From Commensalibacter communis (GTDB lineage: Bacteria > Pseudomonadota > Alphaproteobacteria > Acetobacterales > Acetobacteraceae), in assembly GCF_947179015.1 (NCBI RefSeq), contig NZ_CAMXCM010000003.1, positions 124,001 through 188,000 on the forward strand: a DNA stretch of 64,000 nucleotides. The letters run 5' to 3'. Every line of letters begins with the position of its first letter. Within the stretch, counting starts at the first letter, position 1. Below are positions 18,294-27,780 of this stretch, piece after piece. The translations under genes were made by a program, and so were the position numbers. Below the pieces are notes generated by a model, which saw only the letters and a program-made list of their open reading frames with translations, was not told the origin of the DNA and made no database searches.

Positions 18294-20915
18294 TTATTTA
18301 TCAATAAGCTTTTTAAGCTCATAAAGAATATTTAATGATTTTTTTGGTGTTAATTCATCAGGATCGATTGTTTTTAGAATATTTTCGATTTCTTTATATT
18401 CTTTTGGCAATGAATTTGTATTTTTTGTTCCTTCAAGAGTGGGGGCAGGTAAGGGCAGAGTGATTTGCGGATTATGATATTGCTTTTCTAAATTTGCTAA
18501 TAGATGTTGCGCTCGCTGCAAAGTGGGTAAGGGAACCCCCGCAAGTTGTGCAACATGGATACCCCAACTATGTTCAGCGGCCCCGGGAATGACTTCATAT
18601 TGAAAGATAATGCTATTTTCCCATTCTTGGACTTTCATGGTAAAAGGTTTGCATGATTGTAGATGTTGGGTGGATTCTACCAATTCATGAAAGTGGGTTG
18701 CGAAAATGGTGCGACATTGGATGGTATTATGTAACGTTTCCAGCATTGCCCACGCAATTGCCATTCCGTCCAACGTCGAGGTACCTCGACCAATTTCATC
18801 AATAACAACCAAAGACTTTGGCCCAGCTTGATTTAAAATAGAGGCTGCCTCGGTCATTTCAACCATGAATGTTGATCGACCATGTGCCAAATCATCAGAA
18901 GCCCCAACCCGAGAAAATAGATGATCAACGATGCCGATTTTTGCCTCGCTGGCTGGAACTGGCAATCCCGCTTGTGCAAGAATAACGCTTAGAGCCACTT
19001 GTCTCAAAAATGTTGACTTTCCAGCCATATTTGGCCCTGTTAAAAGCATAATCTTTTTATTATGGGATAAATCACAAGAATTCGGCGTAAAAGTTGCTTT
19101 TTGTTGCATGGCAGCTTCTACGATAGGATGACGACAATTGGTTAATATGAAATCTGTGTCATCGCTAAGTGTTGGAATACACCAATTATGTTTGGAATAT
19201 AAAACAGCACAAGATTGTAGCACATCGATCATCGCAATAGATTTGGCCAGCAAAGGCAATGTTTTTTCTTGTAACGCCTTCTCGATTAGCTCACAGAAAA
19301 GTTGCCTTTCTTTTTCAGCAGCAAGAATATTGGCCTCTAATATTTTTTCACTCAGCTCATTGAGTTCAATAGTTGTAAAACGTGAGAGATTGGCTGTTCC
19401 TTGCCGTAAAATAAGATCAGGATGATCGCGGAGCTTTGTGCCAGAAGTCGCGCTAACTTCTATAATATGACCTAGCTGTGTGTGATGTTTGATCTTTAGC
19501 GTGCTAACACTAAACTTACTTCTATAGTCTTCTTGTAAACCAACAATTACTTGGCGACTATTATCCCTCAGGCGACGATAAGCATCTAGCTCATCATTAT
19601 ATCCAGCTTTAATGATAAAGCCTTCTTCAAGTTTTAAAGGGGGATTTTCTTCTAATGCAGCACGAAGTGCTTGTAACAGTTCTTCACCATATAAAAAATA
19701 TTCGGATATATTTTGAATGATTGAACAATTACGCCCTGTTTCCTCTTTGAAGGAGGTCAGAATATTGGAAATGTTTCGTCCAATTTCTAATCCATTCCGA
19801 ATAGAGGCTAAGTCTCTTGGCTGGCCTCTGCCCAATGATAATCGACTGAGAGATCGTGCAATATCTGGGGCACCCTTTAACACTTTGCGTAATTCTGTTA
19901 ATAAGGTGGCATCTTGGTGCAGATAACTCCAGCCTTCTTGTCTTTTACGAATAAGCTCAATCTGGGTCAAAGGAGCAGAAAGCCAACTGGCCAGCATGCG
20001 TGCTCCAGAAGCCGTTATTGTATGGGAAACACTTGAAAAAAGAGTGAATTTTTGATCGCCATTACTATTTTGTAAAATATCCAAGCTATTTCGTGTTGCT
20101 GGATCAATGGCTAAAATCGTTTCATATTGCTGGGACTGAGGACGTGCAAGTTGAGGTATTTTTCCTGCTTGAGTTTTTTGTATATAATGAACCAGCTCAT
20201 ACCCAGCGATAATTTCTTCGTCATTAAAATTACCAAAAGCATCCAATGTATTGACGTTAAAAAGCTCAGAAAGCTCCTTCTGGGCAGTCTTAAGGGTATG
20301 TGTTTCACGAAGATCAGTGCGTATATTTTCATAGTCTTTTAATAGAATGTCTTTAGAGCACAAAATTTCCGAGGGATTAACACGTCCTAATAGATCGTTT
20401 AATTTTATTTTATCAATAAAGCTCGTTTCGAAAATACCCGTTGAAATATCAATCCATGCCACCCCTAATTTGGATGTTTTATTTTTTAATTGAGGAATGA
20501 TGGATAAAACATAATTTGCTTGACCAGCGTGTAACAACTCATCTTCGGTCAATGTTCCAGGTGTTATAAGTCGAACAATAGCGCGAGATAACGGACCTTT
20601 TTGGCCCTTTGGTCGATCGGTGGGGCTTTCAGTTTGCTCGGCAATTGCAACCTTAAACCCTTTTTTGATTAAACGAGATAAATAATTGGGCGCTGTTCCA
20701 ACAGGTACACCACACATGGGAATAGGATTTCCCCCGTGATTTCCCCGAGAGGTTAAAGCAATATCAAGAGCATTGGCAGCAGCCTCAGCATCCTTGAAAA
20801 ATAACTCAAAAAAATCCCCCATGCGAAAAAAAAGTAATGCATCGGGATACCAGTTTTTTAATGAAAACCATTGTGCCATTACTGGGGTGGCACCCTCGGG
20901 TGATGGGATTGTCAT
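18294..20915 (-). CDS. mutS: DNA mismatch repair protein MutS
   Basis: Mismatch-recognition ATPase, 873 aa from ATG 20915. The N-terminal mismatch-binding segment FFRMGDFFELFF contains the Phe-X-Glu wedge; the connector, lever and clamp domains follow, and the ABC-type ATPase has Walker A GPNMAGKST, Walker B SLVVIDEIGRGTS and the signature region STLDGMAIAW, with the usual helix-turn-helix AEHSWGIHVAQLAGVP. The start at ATG 20915 is preceded by CGAGTGAGA; a GTG at 20921 two codons upstream is the alternative. It follows murJ by about 46 bases and precedes glnD by about 50 on the same strand. Confidence 0.97.
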   Translation of the reverse strand: MTIPSPEGATPVMAQWFSLKNWYPDALLFFRMGDFFELFFKDAEAAANALDIALTSRGNHGGNPIPMCGVPVGTAPNYLSRLIKKGFKVAIAEQTESPTDRPKGQKGPLSRAIVRLITPGTLTEDELLHAGQANYVLSIIPQLKNKTSKLGVAWIDISTGIFETSFIDKIKLNDLLGRVNPSEILCSKDILLKDYENIRTDLRETHTLKTAQKELSELFNVNTLDAFGNFNDEEIIAGYELVHYIQKTQAGKIPQLARPQSQQYETILAIDPATRNSLDILQNSNGDQKFTLFSSVSHTITASGARMLASWLSAPLTQIELIRKRQEGWSYLHQDATLLTELRKVLKGAPDIARSLSRLSLGRGQPRDLASIRNGLEIGRNISNILTSFKEETGRNCSIIQNISEYFLYGEELLQALRAALEENPPLKLEEGFIIKAGYNDELDAYRRLRDNSRQVIVGLQEDYRSKFSVSTLKIKHHTQLGHIIEVSATSGTKLRDHPDLILRQGTANLSRFTTIELNELSEKILEANILAAEKERQLFCELIEKALQEKTLPLLAKSIAMIDVLQSCAVLYSKHNWCIPTLSDDTDFILTNCRHPIVEAAMQQKATFTPNSCDLSHNKKIMLLTGPNMAGKSTFLRQVALSVILAQAGLPVPASEAKIGIVDHLFSRVGASDDLAHGRSTFMVEMTEAASILNQAGPKSLVVIDEIGRGTSTLDGMAIAWAMLETLHNTIQCRTIFATHFHELVESTQHLQSCKPFTMKVQEWENSIIFQYEVIPGAAEHSWGIHVAQLAGVPLPTLQRAQHLLANLEKQYHNPQITLPLPAPTLEGTKNTNSLPKEYKEIENILKTIDPDELTPKKSLNILYELKKLIDK

Positions 20916-20961
20916 TCTCACTCGTTTAGTTCAGTCGTCGATCGTTAATACAATTGAAATA

Positions 20962-22512
20962 TTATTTTAATATCTTCTTTTTAAGCCTAGTAGAAAATTG
21001 CCGTAAGTCAATGACTTTGAACAAATGCAATGTCATACCATATAGCAATCCACCAATTGAAATTAACAATATTACTGAAAATAGACGATATAAGATATTT
21101 TGTTCTGGTAAATTAATAAAAAATAGATGTGTTATTGCTATCAGAATGAAACACATCATCAAGGATGCCCCCGTCATTGCTACGATTCGTTTTATCAAAG
21201 GAATAGGTACAGATAAAGCCTCTCTTTTATATAATATCACCGCCAGTATAATTACGTTAATAATGGCAGCCATACTGTTAGCAAGGGGCGGTCCCATATA
21301 GGTGAGAGGTTTCATGAAAATAAGGTTTAGAATCAGATTCAAAAAGATCGTAAATACACCAATTTTAACTGGGGTCGATGTATCGCCTCTGGCAAAGAAA
21401 CCTGGTGATAACACTTTGATTAACACAAAGGCAGGTAATCCGATGGTATACATTTGCAAAGAGAGAGCAGAAGCATAAACATCTTTGACAGTAAATGCCC
21501 CATGACCAAAAAGTGTTGAAATGACCGGTACAGCGATACTAAATAATCCAAATGCAGCAGGTAACGTTAAAAGCAGACTATAATCGATTGCTTTATTTTG
21601 TGCATCAAAAGCTGCATTTGGATCTTTGTTTTGCAATGCTTTTGTTAAAATAGGTAAAAGCGTTGTTCCAGCTGCTGCCCCCAGCACCCCAAGAGGAAGC
21701 TGATTAATACGATCAGCAAAATACATTACTGATACGCTGCCAGTGGGTAATAAGGTTGCGATAATCGTGCTGATGGTTAAATTAATCTGTGTAATACCAC
21801 TTCCAACAATTCCAGGAGCCATTTTTCGGAATAGATGGCGAATATCTTCGGTCAATTTTGGAAAACATAATTTTATTCGCATTCCAGCGTTTCTGGCGGC
21901 ATATAATAAAATGCCCAGCTGGACAAATCCTGACAAAGTCACCCCCCACGCAGCAGCCCATGCTGCATTTGGCATAAAGGGGGTTAACCATAATAAGGCT
22001 GCAATCCCGACGATGTTAAAACTGACATAAGCAGCAGCAGCAACACCGAAATGATGCAGACTATTTAAAACCCCAGCCACCAAAGCTGCGGCGCAAATTA
22101 ATATCATATAGGGAAACGTAATACGGCTTAGAGCCACCGCTTCATCATAGCGCATTTTATCAACGGTAAAACCAGGGGCTATAATCCTTACAATCTGAGG
22201 CATAAAGATTTCTGCTAAAATTGTAATGATGAATAAGATCGTGATTAAAACGCTAAAGGATTCATTGGCAAACCGTTGTGCTTCTTTTTGGTTTTTATTG
22301 GTCAGCGTCATGGTGAATAAAGGCACAAACGCTGCGTTAAAAGCACCTTCACCAAAAAGGTTGCGGAACATGTTGGGTAGACGAAAAGCAACTTGATATG
22401 CATCTTGCAGAGAGCCAGCCCCTAAAAAAGCAGCAAGTAGTTGGTCTCTGACCAAACCGAGTAGGCGGCTGATCATTGTCCAGCTGCCTACGGTTAAAAT
22501 ATTTTTTAACAT
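20962..22512 (-). CDS. murJ: lipid II flippase MurJ
   Basis: MOP/MVF-superfamily integral membrane protein, 516 aa with about 14 hydrophobic helices, which moves lipid II across the inner membrane for peptidoglycan assembly. Family landmarks: the N-terminal TMISRLLGLVRDQLLAAFLG, FRLPNMFRNLFGEGAFNAAFVPLF, and VSVMYFADRINQLPLGVLGAA, with KVLSPGFFARGDTSTPVKIG in the second half; these include the conserved arginines of the central cavity. Length is standard. ATG 22512 is preceded by AGGATAAGA. It is followed by mutS and preceded by the glutathione-peroxidase-family gene. Confidence 0.96.
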   Translation of the reverse strand: MLKNILTVGSWTMISRLLGLVRDQLLAAFLGAGSLQDAYQVAFRLPNMFRNLFGEGAFNAAFVPLFTMTLTNKNQKEAQRFANESFSVLITILFIITILAEIFMPQIVRIIAPGFTVDKMRYDEAVALSRITFPYMILICAAALVAGVLNSLHHFGVAAAAYVSFNIVGIAALLWLTPFMPNAAWAAAWGVTLSGFVQLGILLYAARNAGMRIKLCFPKLTEDIRHLFRKMAPGIVGSGITQINLTISTIIATLLPTGSVSVMYFADRINQLPLGVLGAAAGTTLLPILTKALQNKDPNAAFDAQNKAIDYSLLLTLPAAFGLFSIAVPVISTLFGHGAFTVKDVYASALSLQMYTIGLPAFVLIKVLSPGFFARGDTSTPVKIGVFTIFLNLILNLIFMKPLTYMGPPLANSMAAIINVIILAVILYKREALSVPIPLIKRIVAMTGASLMMCFILIAITHLFFINLPEQNILYRLFSVILLISIGGLLYGMTLHLFKVIDLRQFSTRLKKKILK

Positions 22513-22571
22513 TCTTATCCTAAAAAATAAAATGCATATAACAGTGTGATTTTGTTGCGTATCACTCTATT

Positions 22572-23063
22572 TTAAAAATCGTAACAAGTTCTTTCAATCG
22601 CATTAATAAAACGTTTAGAGGAAGGACTGGTCATACTGGAAAAGGATTTATATAACTTTCCTTGGCGATTTAAAATATATTTATAGAAATTCCATCTTGG
22701 CTGCCCTAAAAATCCCCCTTGCTTTGCCAACCATCTGAACAAAGGGATCGCGTTTTTCCCTTTTACGTGGCTTTTTTGGGCCAAAATAAAGCCAATATTG
22801 TAACGATTATTACAAAAATCTTGAATTTCTTCATCTTTCTCAAACTCTTGTTTTCCGAAATCGGCTGATGGAATACCAATAATCGTTAATCCCCATTTGC
22901 GATATAACATCCACAAATCTTGCAAACTCTCATATTGTGGTGTGAATTTACAGTGGGAAGCGGTGTTTACAATTAACAAAGGCTTACCACGATAGTCGTT
23001 TAAATCAATCGTTTTTCCTGATTGTATGGGAAGGCTAAAATCATAAACGGTTTGTTCAGGCAT
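22572..23063 (-). CDS. glutathione/thioredoxin peroxidase family protein
   Basis: A 163-aa peroxidase of the GPx family, cytoplasmic. The peroxidatic Cys is C38 in VNTASHCKFTPQYESLQ; the Trp-Asn pair of the active site is W124-N125 (QPRWNFYKYI). The usual Gln of the catalytic tetrad (canonical FPCNQFG) is replaced: here the loop reads GIPSADFG, with D68 at the Gln position. C84 in DFCNNRY lies where thioredoxin-dependent GPx enzymes keep their resolving cysteine, so this is probably a 2-Cys thioredoxin-type peroxidase. Start at ATG 23063 because AAGGAA sits 6-7 bases upstream; the frame is open to 23084 without a ribosome site. Co-directional with gpsA and murJ. Confidence 0.87.
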   Translation of the reverse strand: MPEQTVYDFSLPIQSGKTIDLNDYRGKPLLIVNTASHCKFTPQYESLQDLWMLYRKWGLTIIGIPSADFGKQEFEKDEEIQDFCNNRYNIGFILAQKSHVKGKNAIPLFRWLAKQGGFLGQPRWNFYKYILNRQGKLYKSFSSMTSPSSKRFINAIERTCYDF

Positions 23064-23115
23064 TTTGATTCCTTGGTAAATCAATTATTGTTAATCAGTC
23101 TAGTATAAATAGATT

Positions 23116-24075
23116 TTATTCATTGCCTAGAGGTCTAGACATTAAAATATTTTGTGCAGTTTGGATGGTAATTTCTTCGTTTAAAATGTGGGTAACGGCT
23201 TCGATAATCGGTGTAATGACATGATGTTGTGTTGCCCGTTGAAGAATAGCTGGTGCTGTCGTAACGCCTTCTGTAACGGTTGTGCGTTGTGCCAGTATAT
23301 CTTTTAATTTTTTTCCTTGCCCCAGTTCAAAGCCCAAAGAGTAATTTCTTGATCCTTGTCCTGTGCAAGTTAAAATCATATCCCCAACACCTGCTAGTCC
23401 TGATAGGGTCATGGGATCACCACCAAGCCCTGTGCTAAGCCGTGAAAGCTCTGCGATTCCACGGGTAATAATCGACGCTCTGGCATTTTCGCCAAGCCCA
23501 GCGCCCATTGCTATGCCAGCTGCAATCGCAAAAACATTTTTTGCGGCACCACCAATTTCCACACCAATAGGATCTGTATTGGCATAAAGACGAAAGGTAG
23601 AAGTCGATAGTTTATTGGCTAGTTCTTGTGCGAGTTTTGGATTTTTAGAAGCTATGACACTGGCGGTAGGATAACTTTTGGCGACTTCGTGGGCAAAATT
23701 AGGACCTGACAAAGCACCATGCTCTCGCTTTGGATAAATTTCCTCAAGTATTTCAAGAGGGAATTTCAGGCTGGTTGTTTCGACACCTTTGCAGCACGCA
23801 ATAAGCGGGGCAGTGGGTGGCATATAAGGCAAAATAGAACGCATATATTGTAATGGAACTGCCAAAAATACAATATCGGCCTTTGTCGGGAATTGATTGC
23901 TGACGGTAATGGTCTCAGGAATAGAAACACAATCAAGGCGCGACAAAGTATGCGTGGTTGGATTGGGTAATTCTTTGCGGCTCCATAAATAAACATTGGC
24001 ACCCGTTCTGGCCATTTGTAGGGAAAGTGCAATTCCCCAAGCGCCAGCACCAATTACAGCAATATTTATGGGCAT
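23116..24075 (-). CDS. gpsA: NAD(P)+-dependent glycerol-3-phosphate dehydrogenase
   Basis: Makes sn-glycerol-3-phosphate from dihydroxyacetone phosphate for phospholipid synthesis; 319 aa, cytoplasmic. The dinucleotide-binding loop is IAVIGAGAWGIALS at the N-terminus; LSGPNFAHEVA and GGAAKNVFAIAAGIAMGAGLGEN (with the catalytic Lys) are family signatures, as is GLAGVGDMILTCT. Length is typical. ATG 24075 follows AAAGGATAAGTA on the minus strand. It begins 10 bases after tsaD and precedes the peroxidase gene; tsaD-gpsA adjacency is frequent in alphaproteobacteria. Confidence 0.97.
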   Translation of the reverse strand: MPINIAVIGAGAWGIALSLQMARTGANVYLWSRKELPNPTTHTLSRLDCVSIPETITVSNQFPTKADIVFLAVPLQYMRSILPYMPPTAPLIACCKGVETTSLKFPLEILEEIYPKREHGALSGPNFAHEVAKSYPTASVIASKNPKLAQELANKLSTSTFRLYANTDPIGVEIGGAAKNVFAIAAGIAMGAGLGENARASIITRGIAELSRLSTGLGGDPMTLSGLAGVGDMILTCTGQGSRNYSLGFELGQGKKLKDILAQRTTVTEGVTTAPAILQRATQHHVITPIIEAVTHILNEEITIQTAQNILMSRPLGNE

Positions 24076-24085
24076 TACTTATCCT

Positions 24086-25189
24086 TTAATGTTTAAATCG
24101 TTCTGACATCTCAGATAAAGGCCAACGAGGGCGCGGTAATAGTGAGATATCATCAATGAGTTTATTGGTATTGGAGGCTTGATGCAATATTTCAATGGCT
24201 GCCCAACCAATCATAACTGCGTTATCTGTACAATATTTCATGGGCGGGGCAATAAATGGTAACTTATATTGTTCTGCCAGTGCAAGCAGACGCTTTCTAA
24301 GATATTGATTGGCTGCAACCCCACCTGCGGTGGCTAATAATGTAGTATCTGGTACCATTTTGATCGCATTTTCTAAACGATTAATAATTGCAGTTGTGAT
24401 GGCTTTTTGAAAACTTGCTGCAATATCGGCGGCTAATTGCCTTGGCAAAGTATCTGTATTCTCATAACCCGTCAGCAAGTTAGCTACGGCAGTTTTTAAA
24501 CCAGAAAAAGAGAAGTCACAACCAGGTCTGCCATATAAAGGACGTGGTAATGAAAACGCATTTTCATCACCTTCTTTGGCTAACGCTTCGAGGGCAGGCC
24601 CGCCAGGCCAAGAAAGCCCCAACATTTTTGCAACTTTATCAAATGCTTCACCAGCAGCATCATCAATGGTTCCACCAAGGCGTTGATATTCACCGATATT
24701 CGTTACGTGAATACATTGGCAATGCCCACCAGAGGTTAAGAACAAAAGATATGGAAATTGAACTTGCACAGAAGAAATATTCGGGATTCGAACAGTCAGG
24801 GCGTGGGCTTCAATGTGATTAATACCAATGAAGGGTAGATTTTGTGCCAAAGCTAATCCTTTGGCAAAGCTGCTGCCTACGATGACTCCGCCAATTAATC
24901 CAGGGCCGCATGTTGCAGCGATGGCATCAATTTCTGACCAGTCTAGTTGTGCTTGGGACAGTATCTTTTTTACCAATGTTGATAAATGAGAAAGATGCGC
25001 TCTGGCTGCGATTTCTGGCACAACACCGCCAAATTCAACATGTTCTTTTTGAGAGTAAATTTGTTCGGCAAATACGGTGCCATCAGACTGCACCAAAGCA
25101 CATGCTGTGTCGTCACATGATGATTCTATCGATAGAATTGTCAGGTTCTTATTTGTTTTTATCTTACTTTGGTGTATGGATGGCATCAT
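24086..25189 (-). CDS. tsaD: tRNA N6-threonylcarbamoyladenosine transferase TsaD
   Basis: Kae1/TsaD/YgjD family enzyme, 367 aa, transferring the threonylcarbamoyl group to A37 of ANN-decoding tRNAs. Visible signatures: SIESSCDDTACALV near the N-terminus, the metal motif GINHIEAHAL, LTSGGHCQCIHV, the nucleotide-binding loop GGTIDDAAGEAFDKVAKMLGL, and SGLKTAVANLL. Two consecutive ATGs (25189, 25186) can start it; the 12-residue lysine-rich lead before LTILSIESS is longer than usual. It is divergent from hemC with only 56 bases between, so both promoters must lie there. First gene of the long minus-strand run. Confidence 0.96.
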   Translation of the reverse strand: MMPSIHQSKIKTNKNLTILSIESSCDDTACALVQSDGTVFAEQIYSQKEHVEFGGVVPEIAARAHLSHLSTLVKKILSQAQLDWSEIDAIAATCGPGLIGGVIVGSSFAKGLALAQNLPFIGINHIEAHALTVRIPNISSVQVQFPYLLFLTSGGHCQCIHVTNIGEYQRLGGTIDDAAGEAFDKVAKMLGLSWPGGPALEALAKEGDENAFSLPRPLYGRPGCDFSFSGLKTAVANLLTGYENTDTLPRQLAADIAASFQKAITTAIINRLENAIKMVPDTTLLATAGGVAANQYLRKRLLALAEQYKLPFIAPPMKYCTDNAVMIGWAAIEILHQASNTNKLIDDISLLPRPRWPLSEMSERFKH

Positions 25190-25245
25190 AATGCATTTCT
25201 TTAGTTAATTATTAGTCACGATCAAAGAATAAAGTTTATCTTACA

Positions 25246-26319
25246 ATGAGCACGGATACAGTATTACATATTTCTTCTAACTCTGCTTTGCAAGAAGTTG
25301 CAGCAAAAGCGTCGAACAAAGGGTTACAGGATCATCATGATGCTTATAAAAGAAAGGGACTGCCGTTGAGGGTAGGGACAAGGGGCTCTCCACTCGCACT
25401 TGTTCAGACTCGTAATTTCTTGACAAGATTAACGCAATTTTGTCCATTATTACGTGAATTGGGTGCGTTTCAAGAATTTCAAATTAAAACCTCTGGCGAT
25501 AAAATCCAAGATCGACGGTTGGCCGATATCGGTGGTAAAGGATTATTTTCTAAAGAAATTCATGAACAATTAAGCGCTGGTAATATTGATTTTGCTGTTC
25601 ATAGTTTAAAAGATTTGGAAACGACGCTCCCTGATGGATTGGTATTGGCTTGCACATTAAAACGTCAAGATGCAAGGGATGCATTGATTGTAAATGCAAA
25701 ATATCGCCCTGTAGATGCGGATTATCCTTTTGATTGCTTGCCCCAAGGTGCCAAAATTGGGACGTCTTCGGTTCGCAGACAAGCTCAATTATTACATGTT
25801 CGTCCAGATTTAGAAATTGCTTTGCTTAGGGGCAATGTGCAATCTCGTTTAGATCAAGTGGCAGCAAATAAATATGATGCAACCTTCTTAGCCGCAGCAG
25901 GGTTGCAACGCTTGGGAATGGAAGATCGGATTGATGTTCTCTTAGACCCCTCGGTCATGGTGCCAGCAGCCGGTCAAGGCATTGTCGGTGTTACTGTGCG
26001 CGAGGCAGATGTAGAATTAAGAGAAATGTTGTCGGCGATTGAAGATAAAGAAGCAAAAGCGGTTGCAACCGCAGAGCGTGCTTTGTTGGCAGAATTAGAT
26101 GGTTCTTGTCGCACGCCGATTGGTGGGTATGCTCAATTAATGCCTGTAGTAGCAGGCGGAGAGCCTGAATTGCATTTGGTTGGTTTGGTTGCCAGCGAAG
26201 ATGGCACCTTCTTGTTAAAGAAAGAAATCAGTGGTTTACCTGCTGATGCAGAATTATTAGGGCGAGAACTGGGAAAAGAACTACGTAAAGACAGTCCTGC
26301 TGATATTTTTAATGAGTAA
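25246..26319 (+). CDS. hemC: porphobilinogen deaminase (hydroxymethylbilane synthase)
   Basis: Polymerises four porphobilinogens to hydroxymethylbilane in heme synthesis. The core begins LPLRVGTRGSPLALVQT; KDLETTLPDG, GTSSVRRQAQLLH and the dipyrromethane-cofactor Cys in LDGSCRTPIGGY (C288 in the long form) are all present. From ATG 25246 the protein is 357 aa with a roughly 38-residue N-terminal extension rich in Ser/Ala/His; that ATG has no clear ribosome site. An in-frame TTG at 25366 is preceded by GAAAGGG at 7 bases and would give the usual length, so the true start may be there. hemD overlaps its end by 8 bases. Confidence 0.95.
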   Translation: MSTDTVLHISSNSALQEVAAKASNKGLQDHHDAYKRKGLPLRVGTRGSPLALVQTRNFLTRLTQFCPLLRELGAFQEFQIKTSGDKIQDRRLADIGGKGLFSKEIHEQLSAGNIDFAVHSLKDLETTLPDGLVLACTLKRQDARDALIVNAKYRPVDADYPFDCLPQGAKIGTSSVRRQAQLLHVRPDLEIALLRGNVQSRLDQVAANKYDATFLAAAGLQRLGMEDRIDVLLDPSVMVPAAGQGIVGVTVREADVELREMLSAIEDKEAKAVATAERALLAELDGSCRTPIGGYAQLMPVVAGGEPELHLVGLVASEDGTFLLKKEISGLPADAELLGRELGKELRKDSPADIFNE

Positions 26320-27052
26320 AAAAAACAAACCGTATCTCGTCATTACAAGGCCTGAACCTGGATTAAGTGAAACTGCTCAAAAAGTTGCTCAATTAGGTTG
26401 GCAACCATTATTGATGCCTGTGATGACAATACATTCATTGCCTTTTGAATATTCAGATATGGACGGTTTACAGGCGATTATTTTTACTAGCCGTCAAGCG
26501 ATCATTCCAACGATACAGCACTTCATAAAACAACATGTTACCTTTCAACATATTCCAGTGTTCACCGTGGGTGATATTACTGCACAGGATGCTAAACAAG
26601 CAGGGTTTGTTCATGTCATTAGTGCGGGGAAAGACGTTGTTGCCTTAGCTAAATTAATCACAAGGCAATTATCGCCAGATAAAAGAAAATTGTTTTTTCC
26701 TTCGGCCTTGGGACAAGGACAATTATTGGTCGAATTGTTGCAACAATCAGGATTTAATATCGTCCAACGCGCTGCTTATAAAACTGAATCTATATTAAAA
26801 TTGCCAGATGAATTTACATCACAATTACAAGCAAAAGCTATTAATAGTATCTTGTTCTTTTCGTCCGAAACGGCTCGTTTTTTTGTTGAATTAGTTCCAA
26901 CAGAGTTGCAACATTATTTTCAATCGATCCAAGCTATTGGAATAAGCTCTAAGGCAAAAAAATATTTAGAACATATGTCGTGGCGTTCTATTGAGATTGC
27001 CGCTCATCCCAATACAGAAGAAATGCTCTGTTTACTAAAAGAGCATTTCTAG
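26312..27052 (+). CDS. hemD: uroporphyrinogen-III synthase
   Basis: Cyclises hydroxymethylbilane to uroporphyrinogen III; 246 aa. The family is poorly conserved, but the N-terminal LVITRPEPGLSETAQKVAQLGWQPLLMPVM, the GLQAIIFTSRQAI segment, FTVGDITAQDA and the late SILFFSSETARFFVEL and AIGISSKAKKYLE are characteristic. The ATG overlaps the hemC stop region by 8 bases, supporting translational coupling of hemCD. The last codons form the left arm and right arm of a terminator hairpin. Convergent with secB, whose stop is 8 bases away. Confidence 0.9.
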   Translation: MSKKNKPYLVITRPEPGLSETAQKVAQLGWQPLLMPVMTIHSLPFEYSDMDGLQAIIFTSRQAIIPTIQHFIKQHVTFQHIPVFTVGDITAQDAKQAGFVHVISAGKDVVALAKLITRQLSPDKRKLFFPSALGQGQLLVELLQQSGFNIVQRAAYKTESILKLPDEFTSQLQAKAINSILFFSSETARFFVELVPTELQHYFQSIQAIGISSKAKKYLEHMSWRSIEIAAHPNTEEMLCLLKEHF

Positions 27053-27059
27053 TTTTTTT
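27019..27059 (+). terminator. rho-independent terminator overlapping the end of hemD
   Basis: Perfect 10-base stem AGAAATGCTC / GAGCATTTCT with a 12-base loop, followed by AGTTTTTTTC. The whole stem lies inside the last codons and stop of hemD; the T-run follows the stop. The opposite strand lacks an equivalent T-run. Confidence 0.8.
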
Positions 27060-27060
27060 C

Positions 27061-27588
27061 TTAAGCGTGACCAGCTTCAGTTTGTGTTTGTGCAGCTTGT
27101 TGTGCTTGTTTATTTTGCCATAAAGATACAAAATCAATAGGTTGTAAAATAACGGGTGGGAAACCACCATCTCTGGTTACATCGCCGATAATATTCCGTG
27201 CATACGGGAAAATAAGACGAGGAACTTCTACTAATAAAATAGGTTCAATGAGTTCTTCTGGTGGATTATTCAAAGAAACAACGGCACAATAAACCAGCTC
27301 AGTCACAAATACAATGCGGGGTTGTGTTTGATCTTCTCTTGGAGATTCTGTTGCTTCAACTTTTAGTGTTAAGCTAACTTCATAAACATTTTCTTCACTA
27401 AGACGATTTGCATTGGCATCAATGGCAACAGAGATTTGAGGGGCATCTTCTAATGTTGCGAAAATAGATGCACCATGAGGAACCTCAAAAGATAAATCTT
27501 TTGTAAATTGTATATTTAGTGTTAATGGAAGAGGAGGCGGAGCTTCTTCTAAATGAGCATCAGAAAGATTATTCATTGTATCAGACAT
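27061..27588 (-). CDS. secB: protein-export chaperone SecB
   Basis: Tetrameric cytosolic chaperone, 175 aa, that keeps preproteins unfolded and delivers them to SecA. Matches: the first strand LNIQFTKDLSFEVPHGASIF, SVAIDANANRLSEENVYEVSLTLKVEA, EPILLVEVPRLIFPYARNIIGDVTRDGGFPPVILQPIDFVSLW, a highly conserved SecB block. The acidic N-terminus and Gln/Ala-rich C-terminus are normal for alphaproteobacterial SecB. Start ATG 27588 follows AAAGGCTC. It is divergent from the membrane-anchored Tim44-like gene with 192 AT-rich bases between them. Confidence 0.97.
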   Translation of the reverse strand: MSDTMNNLSDAHLEEAPPPLPLTLNIQFTKDLSFEVPHGASIFATLEDAPQISVAIDANANRLSEENVYEVSLTLKVEATESPREDQTQPRIVFVTELVYCAVVSLNNPPEELIEPILLVEVPRLIFPYARNIIGDVTRDGGFPPVILQPIDFVSLWQNKQAQQAAQTQTEAGHA

Positions 27589-27780
27589 AATGAGCCTTTA
27601 AATTAAATATTCGTTTGTTCAAAAAATAGTTTATTAAAGCAATTATATCATGATTTTTGAAAATGATAAAATTAAAGTAAATATTTTTTGTAATGTGACA
27701 AAATATAAATATATTGTAGTATAGATCATGGTTTAACATTTCTTTTTTATTAAGAATTTTATTAGGTTAACAGGTTTAAA

